This document shows, one piece after another, positions 18,724 to 27,576 of a stretch of 64,000 bases of DNA (position 1 is the first letter of the stretch; each line of letters starts with the position of its first letter). A program made the translations under genes and the position numbers. The notes under the pieces are model-generated. The model saw only the letters and a program-made list of their open reading frames with translations, was not told the DNA's origin and did no database searches. Source of the stretch: Cutibacterium equinum. Its GTDB lineage: Bacteria; Actinomycetota; Actinomycetes; Propionibacteriales; Propionibacteriaceae. The DNA is taken from positions 2,046,001 through 2,110,000 of the forward strand of contig NZ_CP115668.1 in assembly GCF_028021195.1 (NCBI RefSeq). Reading direction: 5' to 3'.

Positions 18724-19542
18724 ATGACCAATCTTCTCGGGAACCTTCACAGCGCTCATGACGGCACGTGGCAAGTGGCCGAGCACGGCTGCCAGGTGTT
18801 GGCATGGCAGGCCGACGACAAGCCCGTCATCTGGTTCGACGCCGCGCACACCGACGAGTCCGACGCGGTCATCCGGGGAGGTATCCCGCTGTGTGCTCCG
18901 TGGTTTGGTCACGGACCCAACAACGACCAGGATCCCCAGCACGGCCTGGCTCGCCGCACAGACTTCCAGGTGACGGCGGCAGAACCTTTTGCAGAATCCT
19001 TTGCAGAGCCCTTTCAGGTTGTGGGAACCGCCGAGACCGATTCCATCGAGATTCGCCATGAGGTCGTCATGACCGACACCCGCCTGAAGATGACGCTCAC
19101 GCTCACCAACCGTGACGACCAGCCCCGCACCGTCGAGGGAATGTGGCACACCTACCTGCGTGTCAAAGACGCCGAGCAGGCCCGCGTCCGGGGGGTGAAG
19201 GGAGCCGACTGGCACAATTTCGCAACCGGTGACAAGGGGTTCTTCGACGCCGGCGAACTTGTCATGGCTCCCGACACTGACACCGTCCTCCAGGGAGTCG
19301 GGCCGGAACTGACCCTCGTCGACCCGGCGTGGGGACGCGAGATTCATCTGGCGACGACCCATTGCCCCAGCGCGGTGATCTGGAACCCGCGCTCCTCGTC
19401 GGGAATCGGCGACAGCCCGACGGCCCGGGCCTGGCGAGACTTCGTGTGCGTCGAGACCGGTGTGTGCAAGGACAACGCCATCACCCTCGAACCCGAGGGG
19501 GACCTCGTCCTGACGACGACGATCAGCGTCACGACCTTGTGA
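18724..19542 (+). CDS. D-hexose-6-phosphate mutarotase (YeaD-like)
   Basis: A 272-residue aldose-1-epimerase-type beta-sandwich protein that should interconvert the alpha and beta anomers of hexose-6-phosphates. The GIPLCAPWFG segment (about 57-66), the RHEVVM strand and EGMWHTYLRV (catalytic His, about residue 142) are the family landmarks. VIWNP and DFVCVETG near the end complete the active site. It begins 16 bp after serB, in the same direction. No glycolytic gene is adjacent. Confidence 0.85.
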   Translation: MTNLLGNLHSAHDGTWQVAEHGCQVLAWQADDKPVIWFDAAHTDESDAVIRGGIPLCAPWFGHGPNNDQDPQHGLARRTDFQVTAAEPFAESFAEPFQVVGTAETDSIEIRHEVVMTDTRLKMTLTLTNRDDQPRTVEGMWHTYLRVKDAEQARVRGVKGADWHNFATGDKGFFDAGELVMAPDTDTVLQGVGPELTLVDPAWGREIHLATTHCPSAVIWNPRSSSGIGDSPTARAWRDFVCVETGVCKDNAITLEPEGDLVLTTTISVTTL

Positions 19543-19819
19543 TCATGGCCCTGGTTGGACGCCCCACTGCGCGTCCGACAAGGGGTGTCTCAGGCTCGTC
19601 GTGCACAGGTGTGCGAGCGCGCCACGTTCCCGAGGAACAGCAGTGCGATTACGGACCCAATAGGTAGGGGTGCCCCATCCCACACCCAGCTCCCCCCTAT
19701 ACAGTGTTGTCAAGGTTTCGGACCGCCTTCACCGGGGACGAAACAGTCTTTCTTCGACGGTTCATGGGTAGTGCCGTGTGCCGTCACCGACAACCAGCCG
19801 CACGGCGGCAGGAGGACAG

Positions 19820-21334
19820 ATGTCAGAGCGGATTGCCAACGCAACCCATCGTCAGAAATTGATGAGCGCCGAAGACGCGGCTGCCCTCATCAATGACGGC
19901 GACCAGATCGGATTCGGTGGATTCACTGGGTCGGGCTACCCCAAGGCGCTTCCGGGCGCACTCGCCAAGCGCATCAAGGAATCCCACGATCGAGGCGAGA
20001 AGTTCACCGTCAACGTGTTCACCGGAGCCTCGACCGCTCCTGAACTGGATGGCGCCCTCGCCTCCGTTGACGGCATCGGCTGGCGCATGCCCTACCAGTC
20101 CGATCCCCAGATGCGTAACAAGATCAACGACGGCACCTCTTTCTACACCGACATCCACCTCTCCGAGGCCGGCATGATGGTGCGCGAGGGATTCTTCGGC
20201 AACATTGATTTCGCCATCATCGAGGCCGCCAAGATCACCGAGGACGGGCACATCATCCCCACCTCTTCCATCGGCAACAACAACGTGTGGGTGGAGAAGG
20301 CCGACAAGGTCATCGTTGAGGTCAACTCGTGGCAGTCCGAGGATCTCGAGGGCATGCACGACATCTACTACGGCTTCGCGCTGCCCCCGAACCGCGTGCC
20401 GATTCCGATCACCCACCCCGGAGACCGCATCGGCGAGAAATACTTGCGCATTCCGCAGAACAAGGTGGTTGCCGTCGTCGAGACCTCCGATCCTGACCGC
20501 AACACCCCGTTCAAGCCAATCGACGACGACTCCCGCAAGATCGCTGGCTACCTGCTGGACTTCTACGACAACGAGGTCAAGCAGGGGCGTATGCCGAAGA
20601 ACCTGCTGCCGCTGCAGTCGGGGGTCGGCAACATTCCGAACGCCGTTCTCGACGGGCTGCTGCACTCCGACCTGGAGCACCTGACCTCCTACACCGAGGT
20701 CATCCAGGACGGCATGATCGACCTCATCGACGCCGGCAAGCTTGACGTCGCCTCGGCCACTGCTTTCTCACTGTCGCCTGAATACGCGCACAAGATGAAC
20801 GAGAACGCGGCCTTCTACCGCGAGCACATCATTCTGCGCCCGCAGGAGATTTCGAACCATCCCGAGGCGATCCGTCGTCTGGGTGTTGTCGGTGCCAACG
20901 GCATGATCGAGGCCGACATCTACGGCAACGTCAACTCGACCCACGTCATGGGCTCGCGAATGATGAACGGTATCGGTGGGTCCGGTGACTTCACCCGTAA
21001 CGCCTACATTTCGGCCTTCGTGTCCCCGTCGACGGCCAAGAACGGCGACATTTCGGCGATCGTCCCGATGGTCTCGCACGTCGATCACACCGAGCACGAC
21101 GGCATGGTCATCATCACCGAGCAGGGCATCGCCGATCTGCGTGGTCTGGCTCCGCGTCAGCGCGCGCCGAAGATCATCGAGAACTGCGCCCACCCGGACT
21201 ACCGTCCGATGCTGATGGACTACTACGAGCGTGCGCTGCGTGACTGCAAGTTCAAGCACACCCCGCACCTGCTGAGCGAGGCCTACAGCTGGCACACCCG
21301 GTTCCTCGAGACCGGCACCATGAAGATGAACTGA
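19820..21334 (+). CDS. Succinate/propionyl-CoA:succinate CoA transferase
   Basis: A 504-residue class I CoA transferase of the acetyl-CoA hydrolase/transferase family. In propionibacteria this enzyme moves CoA from propionyl-CoA to succinate and closes the Wood-Werkman cycle. GFGGFTGSGYPKALP is the N-terminal signature. The stretch GVGNIPNAVLDGL followed by SYTEVIQDG contains the expected catalytic Glu. GSRMMNGIGGSGDF (about 390) builds the CoA site. AGGAGG sits a few bases before the chosen ATG; upstream in-frame codons lack one. Acetyl-CoA:succinate transfer is an alternative activity that sequence cannot exclude. Confidence 0.88.
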   Translation: MSERIANATHRQKLMSAEDAAALINDGDQIGFGGFTGSGYPKALPGALAKRIKESHDRGEKFTVNVFTGASTAPELDGALASVDGIGWRMPYQSDPQMRNKINDGTSFYTDIHLSEAGMMVREGFFGNIDFAIIEAAKITEDGHIIPTSSIGNNNVWVEKADKVIVEVNSWQSEDLEGMHDIYYGFALPPNRVPIPITHPGDRIGEKYLRIPQNKVVAVVETSDPDRNTPFKPIDDDSRKIAGYLLDFYDNEVKQGRMPKNLLPLQSGVGNIPNAVLDGLLHSDLEHLTSYTEVIQDGMIDLIDAGKLDVASATAFSLSPEYAHKMNENAAFYREHIILRPQEISNHPEAIRRLGVVGANGMIEADIYGNVNSTHVMGSRMMNGIGGSGDFTRNAYISAFVSPSTAKNGDISAIVPMVSHVDHTEHDGMVIITEQGIADLRGLAPRQRAPKIIENCAHPDYRPMLMDYYERALRDCKFKHTPHLLSEAYSWHTRFLETGTMKMN

Positions 21335-21352
21335 GCGCCTAACCTCAATTTG

Positions 21353-21383
21353 CTGCCCCCGGACCGTCCTGGTCTGGGGGCAG
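21353..21383. terminator. Terminator of the CoA transferase gene
   Basis: CTGCCCCCGGACC-GTCCT-GGTCTGGGGGCAG forms a 13-bp stem with one G-T pair, about 20 bp after the stop codon. Confidence 0.8.
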
Positions 21384-21428
21384 TTGCGTGTGGGCAGAGT
21401 TTTCTACCTCCCCACCGGTCGAAGCGGC

Positions 21429-21564
21429 GGTTTTTGTCAGCCCGGGGATGACCTCAACCCCCACAGATCCCCAACCCCCACCGAGCTGACGATTTTCGTC
21501 AGCCCACGGTGGCGTCGAGCAATGGAATTGACCCGGGCCTACCCGGCATGATGATTTTCGTCAG
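21429..21564. repeat. Three 12-bp direct repeats spaced exactly 62 bp
   Basis: GGTTTTTGTCAG at 21429, GATTTTCGTCAG at 21491 and GATTTTCGTCAG at 21553 are spaced 62 bp each. The first two continue with CCC. The middle copy is also the right half of the hairpin GCTGACGA-TTT-TCGTCAGC (21485-21503). The DNA between copies is not repeated. The region lies between convergent terminators and encodes no gene. Confidence 0.6.
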
Positions 21565-21571
21565 ACACGCA

Positions 21572-21603
21572 CAGGCCCGGCCACCCTGAGGTGGCCGGGC
21601 CTG
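21572..21603. terminator. Terminator of the secreted phosphoesterase gene
   Basis: A perfect 14-bp stem (CAGGCCCGGCCACC and complement, loop CTGA) about 65 bp past the minus-strand gene. Confidence 0.8.
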
Positions 21604-21667
21604 TTGGTATCCCCGGTGCCGCTTGGAACTCCAGGAGAGTCCCTCACGGCACCGCGTCAATCATCGA

Positions 21668-24130
21668 TCACACACCGGTCTTGGGCAGAGCCGCCGGGCG
21701 GTAACCCTGGCCAGCGGAGCCACCACTCACGACGACGCTGCTCGAGACAGTCGCGGGTGCAGCACTCGGGGTGCTGGCGGAACCGCTCGGAGACGGGCTG
21801 GCCGACTCGGACTCACTCGGGGCCGGAGACGCAGTGGCCGACTCACTCGGGGCCGGGGTCGCCGACTCAGAAGGAGACGGGGTCGCCGACTCGGACTCAG
21901 ACGGGGCCGGAGTCGGAGACGGGGTCTCCTTCTTCTCGACCACGGTCACCTTGCGAACGGCCTTGGCAGTGTTTCCAGCCTTGTCGGTCACCTCGTAGGT
22001 CACCTCGTAGTCGCCGAGCTGAGTGGTGTCGACATCTCCGTCAACCTTGATGTTGGCGGCATCGATGTCACCGTCGAGGTCGTCGGCGACGCTGACACCG
22101 GCCATCGGGTCGAAGCTGGCACCCTGCTCAACCTCGGTGTCCTCGACACCCTTGAAGGTCGGAGCGGTCTTGTCGACCTGGTACAGGGTGACCTCGTCGA
22201 CCTTCTCGACCGGGCCGTCACTGCGGACAGCCTGGGCGAAGGTGGAGAAGGTGATCTTGTCGTTGCTGACCTTGACCGCGGTGTAGTTCGGGGTCATCGT
22301 CTGTGCGTGCACCGAGACGTACTTGTAGACGTCGTCCCAGTCGGTCGGCTTCTCGTCGTAGAACTTGGAGCCGGAGCCGGAGTTGGCGGTGAGGTAGAAG
22401 CCCTCGCCGTCCTGCGGGTGGTACTCGCTGAGGGCCTTGTCATCGGTGCGGTCGGCGTCAACCGGGTTCACCTTCGGGTCGATGAGGTGGGCGCGGGTGT
22501 AGACGTGATCATGGCCGTTGAGGACACCGGCGAAGCCGAGCTCGGAGACGACCGGAATCATCTTGCGCCATTCACGGATGTTCTTGTCACGCGAGTGCGA
22601 GGCGTTGGAGAACATGTTGTGGTGCTGGATGACGAACTTCCAACGCACGTCAGGATCCTTGCCGTGCTCGGCGTCGATCTTGCGCAGGTACTCAATGTGA
22701 CCGTTGGCGCCGTCGTAGTTGAGGTCGTTGGAGTTGATGTTCACGAACAGGATGCCGTTGAACTTGAACCAGTAGTCGCCGTTGGCCTGCTCGGGGTTGC
22801 CGGCACCGTACTGCTTGTCAACGTTCGGGCGTCCGAAGAAGTTCTCGTAGATGGGCGAGATGTCGTGGTTGCCGATCGTCGTCACCAGCGGCTGGGTGCG
22901 CAGGATGTCGGGGCGGTAGAAGTTCTCGTACTGGGTGCCGAGGACGTCGTAGTCGTCGAAGCCGTTGATCTGGTCACCCAAGGACAGCAGCATCGACGAG
23001 TTCGGGTAGGCCTTCTGAGCGCGCTCCATCGTCTTGACCCACCAGTCACCGTGGATGTTGGGGTCCTTGGTGAAGCGTCCGCTGGCGCCGATCTGCGGGT
23101 CACCGACCATGAGGAAGGTGAAGTCCTTGGTCGGGTCCATCGAGTCGGTGGTGAAGGAGTAGGTCTTGCTCCAGCCACGCTCGGATCCGGCGCGGTAGAC
23201 GTACTTGGTGTTGGGCTTGAGGCCCTTGACGTCGCTGCGGTGGAAGACGTAGTCGGAGAACTGCTCCTTGTCGATGGTGGAGGTGGAGGCAGGCTCGTCG
23301 GCGATGAGCTCGGTCGGGAAGGGATCGTCGTCCTTGGCCGGGGCGAGGGCAAGCTGCAGACGCTCCTGCTCGGTCTCATCGGAAACCCAGGTGAAGATGC
23401 GATCATGCTGGTCGCTGCCGATCTGCATCGACAGTTCCTTGATCGTGGGGGCCTGGGTGGTCGAACCCAGAACGACGTCCTTGTCGACGGCGAACCAGAT
23501 GTCGGAGCTGGTCGGGCGGCCATTGTGGACCTCGACACCGATGACGTTCTTGCCCTCGACGAAGGGCGAGCCCTCGATTGCGGCGTCAGCCAGGTTGAAG
23601 GTCTGGGGAGCGGACTTGTTGGAGCCGCCGTAGGAGTTCCAGGCCTTGATGTCCTCGTCGTCAGCACCGGCGATGCGCTTGCCGTTGACGTAGACGGTGA
23701 TCGAGTCGTCGTAGCTGAGGACGCCGGACAGGGCGGTGCTCTGGGCCTGGTCGGCGGTCAGGTCAACCTCGGTACGGAAGAAGAACCCGGGGATGTTCTC
23801 GTTACCGCCGGGCAGGTACTGGTTGAGCAGGACGGTCGGGGTGTGCTCGCTGCTAAGCGGGGCGAGCTTGCCGCGCTTGGCACCGAACTTGCCGGCGTCG
23901 GTCTTCCAATTGGAGCCAGGGTTGAAGTCGGTAGTTGCCCAGGCCGTACCGTCGGACGGCTCGGTGCCGTCGTCGAGGTAGGTCCACGTGGTGTCGGGGG
24001 TGAGCAGGGTCTTCGATTCGGATGCGGCCTGCGAGGTCGGCGCGAGACCGACCATCGACGCGACGGTGACGACCGCCGCGAGCAGGAACGCGCTGGCATT
24101 CCTGCTACGTCGCTGTGACACAAGATCCAT
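21668..24130 (-). CDS. Secreted metallophosphoesterase (purple acid phosphatase-like) ending at LPKTGV
   Basis: An 820-residue exported protein. A signal peptide covers about residues 1-35 (SQRRSR, then a hydrophobic run, then SQAA). A beta-rich N-terminal domain and a fibronectin-like domain (about 245-345) precede the metallophosphoesterase core. The core has MVGDPQIG (about 352), SLGDQINGFDDY (about 395), TIGNHDIS (about 430) and NGHDHVYTRAHL (about 555). Near the C-terminus lies an Ig-like domain beginning VDKTAPTF, then a 100-residue Pro/Ser/Glu/Ala repeat. The protein stops right after LPKTGV, with no membrane helix or basic tail. GAGGA precedes the ATG. A PHO-box-like site upstream suggests induction by phosphate starvation. 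Confidence 0.85.
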   Translation of the reverse strand: MDLVSQRRSRNASAFLLAAVVTVASMVGLAPTSQAASESKTLLTPDTTWTYLDDGTEPSDGTAWATTDFNPGSNWKTDAGKFGAKRGKLAPLSSEHTPTVLLNQYLPGGNENIPGFFFRTEVDLTADQAQSTALSGVLSYDDSITVYVNGKRIAGADDEDIKAWNSYGGSNKSAPQTFNLADAAIEGSPFVEGKNVIGVEVHNGRPTSSDIWFAVDKDVVLGSTTQAPTIKELSMQIGSDQHDRIFTWVSDETEQERLQLALAPAKDDDPFPTELIADEPASTSTIDKEQFSDYVFHRSDVKGLKPNTKYVYRAGSERGWSKTYSFTTDSMDPTKDFTFLMVGDPQIGASGRFTKDPNIHGDWWVKTMERAQKAYPNSSMLLSLGDQINGFDDYDVLGTQYENFYRPDILRTQPLVTTIGNHDISPIYENFFGRPNVDKQYGAGNPEQANGDYWFKFNGILFVNINSNDLNYDGANGHIEYLRKIDAEHGKDPDVRWKFVIQHHNMFSNASHSRDKNIREWRKMIPVVSELGFAGVLNGHDHVYTRAHLIDPKVNPVDADRTDDKALSEYHPQDGEGFYLTANSGSGSKFYDEKPTDWDDVYKYVSVHAQTMTPNYTAVKVSNDKITFSTFAQAVRSDGPVEKVDEVTLYQVDKTAPTFKGVEDTEVEQGASFDPMAGVSVADDLDGDIDAANIKVDGDVDTTQLGDYEVTYEVTDKAGNTAKAVRKVTVVEKKETPSPTPAPSESESATPSPSESATPAPSESATASPAPSESESASPSPSGSASTPSAAPATVSSSVVVSGGSAGQGYRPAALPKTGV

Positions 24131-24226
24131 GTCTGAATGTCCTCACGGTTGATGGGTGCAGACGATCCTTGCCTGCACCTTCATCGTCAAGGAGAGCTCT
24201 GAACTCGACAGCCCCAGTAGGCCAAG

Positions 24227-24259
24227 GTTCGGTAACGAATGAATGAAACATCCATGAAC
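24227..24259 (-). promoter_or_regulatory. PHO-box-like direct repeats upstream of the phosphoesterase gene
   Basis: Read on the minus strand, three adjacent 11-base units GTTCATGGATG, TTTCATTCATT and CGTTACCGAAC resemble the actinobacterial PhoP direct repeat GTTCACC-N4. They lie about 97 bp upstream of the start codon. The first two units fit well, the third poorly. Confidence 0.5.
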
Positions 24260-24387
24260 AACATCGCATTTCAGGGGTCGACCCGCTTGACAAGAGGATT
24301 CGACAATTGTAAGGAAACCGAAGGTTCATTGCAGCGCTCCTCGTCGCCCCCCTACCATGATCAACCGTGAGGACACGTGGAGTTCCG

Positions 24388-24957
24388 GTGCGCATCGCTG
24401 TCGCAGGTGCGATCGTTGTGGCCCTGGTCGGCTGTTCAGACCAGGATGCCTCCAACCATGCGACGACTCCGGTAGCCAATGGGACGACGCCGGCGATTGT
24501 CGCGCCCACCAAGACTCCATCCAGCGCCAAGACCCCCTCAGTGACCGCCGAAAACGCCTCGGTGACCTACGAGAGCGTCCTCGTCACGCTCACCGGGACA
24601 TTTCGTGATCCCAACCATCCCTGGCACCTGGACGACAGCAAGGTCGGATTCACGCCGTCGGGGTCGAAGTGCGCATACCGGTCCGTGACGTGGACGACTG
24701 ACGAAGGGTTGGAACCCCTGCTCAAGGCTTCACATTGGGAGGGCAATATTGCCTACTCCGTGCAGGATCGCCTCGACGAGGTGGGGTTCTTCGAGCAACA
24801 GGTGGACGGTACGACGGTCCATGCGACCGATGAGTCCGGGGCCACGTTGATCATGACGTCGAAGGCGTCAACGACGTCGATGCACATCGAGACGACGGTC
24901 CCCAAGTCGGGCAGACCGTCGTGCAAGGACTTCCCGGTCGACATCCCCGACCCGTGA
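24388..24957 (+). CDS. Putative lipoprotein of unknown function
   Basis: A 189-residue exported protein. The very short signal peptide MRIAVAGAIVVALVGC ends in a lipobox with Cys at residue 16. A Thr/Pro/Ala-rich linker (about 20-55) follows, then a compact domain of about 130 residues with two Cys that could pair. I do not recognise this domain. I choose the GTG with GGAG six bases upstream; another in-frame GTG 21 bases earlier is possible and would add seven residues. It is divergent from the phosphoesterase and convergent with the oxidoreductase. Confidence 0.7.
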   Translation: MRIAVAGAIVVALVGCSDQDASNHATTPVANGTTPAIVAPTKTPSSAKTPSVTAENASVTYESVLVTLTGTFRDPNHPWHLDDSKVGFTPSGSKCAYRSVTWTTDEGLEPLLKASHWEGNIAYSVQDRLDEVGFFEQQVDGTTVHATDESGATLIMTSKASTTSMHIETTVPKSGRPSCKDFPVDIPDP

Positions 24958-25069
24958 TCTGAGGCTTCGTCGCTGGCATTGGTCCTGCTGGGCGGTGCCG
25001 TGACCTTTCCCATCCGAACGGTGCGCAGAAGGCAACAAGCCGGGGTTGGTTGGCATCCTCGCAGCGTCA

Positions 25070-25103
25070 GCAGTGGTCCCCGGTAGATACGGGGGACCAC
25101 TGC
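25070..25103. terminator. Bidirectional terminator
   Basis: GCAGTGGTCCCC pairs with GGGGACCACTGC around a 10-base loop, between the convergent lipoprotein and oxidoreductase genes. Confidence 0.8.
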
Positions 25104-25123
25104 CGTTCATGGACTGACGATGA

Positions 25124-26050
25124 TCAGATTCGAACGATGACCTTGCCGCGCACGTGACCGCCGCGCAGAAGTGCGACCGCGTCTTGAATGTCATCGAGGG
25201 AGAACACCTGCTCGATCGGCAGCATGACGTCGCCTTGAGCAACGAGATCGGCGATGCGAGCGAGAGCACCCTCGGTGGCCCGGGCTGCGCCGGTCTCGCG
25301 GACCCCGGCCGGGTAGTCATCTCCGCCTGCAATGACCCCGATCCGCTCGGGCGAGACTCCGAGGGTGACGGCGGCTTCGGCCGTGTCGGCACCATGAAAA
25401 TCAAGGGCTGCGGTGACACCGTTCGGGGCAAGCTCGCGGACCCGGTCGACCAGTCCCGGACCGTAAGTGGTGGGGAGAGCACCCAGGCTGCGCAGGTACT
25501 CATGGTTCTTCTCAGACGCAGTACCGATCACCGTGGCACCGAGGCGGGAAGCCAGCTGGACGGCGATCGTTCCGACCCCGCCAGCGGCTCCACCGATGAG
25601 AACGGTGTCGTCTTTGGTCAGACCGATCGTCGTCAACGACCCGTCTGCCGTCTTCGCGACAACGGGGAGCCCAGCTGCCAGCTCCTCGGAAAGCTTGTCC
25701 GGTGTGTGCAACAGGGACTGTTCGGGAGTGTCGATGACGACGTACTGGGCAGCCGCCCGACCTAGTCCGGTCTGTCCAAAAACGCGATCACCGACGGCGA
25801 ATCCCTCGACGCCCTCACCGACCTCATCGACGGTTCCTGCCATGTCCAGGCCGAATCCTGTCGGCTCATTGACACCGAAGGCAGCCGCCATCTGCGCGTT
25901 CGCTGCCACCTTCCAGTCGAGTGGGTTCAAGCCCACTGCCGCAACACGCACCCTGACCTGTCCGGGACCGGCATGGGGCTCTTCTTCCTCAACGACGGTG
26001 AGGGTGAAAGGGTCCTCAAATTTGGCGAGCTTCGCATACTTGTTCGTCAT
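25124..26050 (-). CDS. Quinone-oxidoreductase-like medium-chain dehydrogenase
   Basis: A 308-residue NADP-dependent oxidoreductase of the zinc-free MDR group (quinone/enone reductases). The GroES-like N-terminus contains VAAVGLNPLDWKV and GLDMAGTVDEVGEGV. The nucleotide-binding half has VLIGGAAGGVGTIAVQLASRLGA (about 150). No structural-zinc cysteine set is present. I start at MTNKYAKL; upstream codons look non-coding. No ribosome site is obvious. It lies 95 bp downstream of the amidase start of the same strand group and may share its transcript. Its electron acceptor cannot be predicted. Confidence 0.82.
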   Translation of the reverse strand: MTNKYAKLAKFEDPFTLTVVEEEEPHAGPGQVRVRVAAVGLNPLDWKVAANAQMAAAFGVNEPTGFGLDMAGTVDEVGEGVEGFAVGDRVFGQTGLGRAAAQYVVIDTPEQSLLHTPDKLSEELAAGLPVVAKTADGSLTTIGLTKDDTVLIGGAAGGVGTIAVQLASRLGATVIGTASEKNHEYLRSLGALPTTYGPGLVDRVRELAPNGVTAALDFHGADTAEAAVTLGVSPERIGVIAGGDDYPAGVRETGAARATEGALARIADLVAQGDVMLPIEQVFSLDDIQDAVALLRGGHVRGKVIVRI

Positions 26051-26144
26051 GTCAAGGAAACGCGACAGACAGCGAGATATTCCGCAACACGGTCGGCAGC
26101 GCATCCTGTGGCGCGACGGATGGTGCGCGCCCGCTCATGGATTG

Positions 26145-27545
26145 TCAGCAAGTCGACCCGCCCTGGGCCCGTTCCAACGCACATCCAAGTTGCAGCACCG
26201 TAGCCTCGTCGTACATTCGACCACCAATCATGATGCCGATGGGCAGCTCAACACCGTCGATCATTGCGGTGTGCAGCGGCACGCTCATCGCTGGACGCCC
26301 AGTGATGTTCCACAGGCTCGTCCACGGCGTGAAACGGCACTGGGCGTCAAAGTCGGCCGCCGGGTCGTCGTCATTGCGCAATGCCCCGACAGGTAGGGGT
26401 GGTTGGGCGAGGGTCGGACTGACGATGGCGTCGAATTGTTGCCAATGCTGTGCCACGCGGCGAGCCACCATCTGGATACCGGCCAAGGCCTCAGCCAGCT
26501 CGATTCCAGTGCGACGTCGGCCCCGGTCGCGCAGCCACCTCGACAGTGGGGTGCAGAACTCCTCGCGTTCGGGTGGCACCGAAATCGCGGCGGCCCCCAC
26601 TTCCCACACACACTGGAAGGACTCCCATTCAGCACGGCCAAAAGGGGCGGTCGTCGGCTCGACGATGTGGCCCATCGACTCCAAGACGCCAGCCGTTTGA
26701 TCCAGGGCCGTCATGATGTCGGGATGCACCTGAGTGTCAGTGATGACCGGTTCCCGCAGGATCCCGATGCGTAGTCGTCCGGGGCCGCGGTCACACACGG
26801 ACAGGAAGGACTCCGTTGGCGACGGGGCGAAGTAAGGGTCCCCCGGCCACGGCTCGCAGAGCACGTCAAGAGCGGCAGCGGTGTCGCGCACTGTACGGGT
26901 CAGTACTCCGCCGCTGACCAGACCGGGGCCGTCGATCCCATAGGGCCCAAAGGACACCCGGCCTCGACTGGGCTTGAGGCCGACGACCCCGCAACATGAC
27001 GCCGGGATACGTATTGATCCTCCGCCATCGGATCCTTGGGCGATTGGCACCTCTCCAGCCCCGACTGCGGCCGCCGCGCCACCTGAGGATCCTCCCGCCA
27101 TCCGCGTGTGATCCCACGGGGTGACGGTGGCGTCCCGACCGTCCGGCTCGGTGTAACAGGGCAGTCCGAACTCCGGCGCAGCCGTTGTCCCTATCGGGAT
27201 CGCCCCGGCAGACTTGAGCCGAGTGACGATGCCGTCGTCGTGGTCGGCCACGGATCCTCCGACAGCCCTGCTACCGACGTGGCGCGGCGCGCCATCAAGA
27301 GAGTCGAGGTCCTTGATCGGGCAGGGAACGCCGAATAACGGGCCCGGACGAACCTGCTCGGTGTCAAGTTGACGCTGAAGTTCACGGGCCGTGTTCCGGG
27401 CTCCGTCGTCGTCGATCCACGTCCACGCATGGCATTGGTCGGCGTGAGCGGCCTCCAACGCAGCATCCACAACCTCAAGGACTCCGAGTTCCCCAGCGGC
27501 GATGCGGGTGGAGGTTTCCAGCGCAGTGATTGGCTCCATAGTCAT
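26145..27545 (-). CDS. Amidase (amidase-signature family)
   Basis: A 466-residue amidase-signature hydrolase. The Ser-cisSer-Lys triad is visible: Lys in [11 protein letters not shown] (about residue 76), then the Gly/Ser stretch [16 protein letters not shown] holding the cis-Ser, and the nucleophile in [13 protein letters not shown]. It lacks the partner genes of GatCAB, so it is more likely a free amide hydrolase than a tRNA amidotransferase subunit. I start at MTMEPITAL, just after the lacI stop; a second Met two codons later is equally possible. It is last in the minus-strand set GH16-lacI-amidase, with only about 30 bp to lacI. Confidence 0.85.
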   Translation of the reverse strand: MTMEPITALETSTRIAAGELGVLEVVDAALEAAHADQCHAWTWIDDDGARNTARELQRQLDTEQVRPGPLFGVPCPIKDLDSLDGAPRHVGSRAVGGSVADHDDGIVTRLKSAGAIPIGTTAAPEFGLPCYTEPDGRDATVTPWDHTRMAGGSSGGAAAAVGAGEVPIAQGSDGGGSIRIPASCCGVVGLKPSRGRVSFGPYGIDGPGLVSGGVLTRTVRDTAAALDVLCEPWPGDPYFAPSPTESFLSVCDRGPGRLRIGILREPVITDTQVHPDIMTALDQTAGVLESMGHIVEPTTAPFGRAEWESFQCVWEVGAAAISVPPEREEFCTPLSRWLRDRGRRRTGIELAEALAGIQMVARRVAQHWQQFDAIVSPTLAQPPLPVGALRNDDDPAADFDAQCRFTPWTSLWNITGRPAMSVPLHTAMIDGVELPIGIMIGGRMYDEATVLQLGCALERAQGGSTC

Positions 27546-27576
27546 GGTCGTATCACAGACGGCATCACAAGCTGGA

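Noticed and set aside
21429-21564. Possible CRISPR array with 62-bp period
   Set aside because: Repeats are only 12-15 bp, three copies, and no cas gene is present.
21623-24118. Very long open frame (831 codons) opposite the phosphoesterase gene
   Set aside because: It is an antisense shadow caused by high-GC codon use. The minus strand has the signal peptide, phosphoesterase motifs and ribosome site.
24287-24315. Sigma-70 promoter TTGACA-N17-TAAGGA for the lipoprotein gene
   Set aside because: The -35 is perfect but the -10 is poor, so I do not list it as a feature.
26145-27545. GatA subunit of tRNA amidotransferase
   Set aside because: No gatB or gatC nearby and the gene sits in a catabolic locus.
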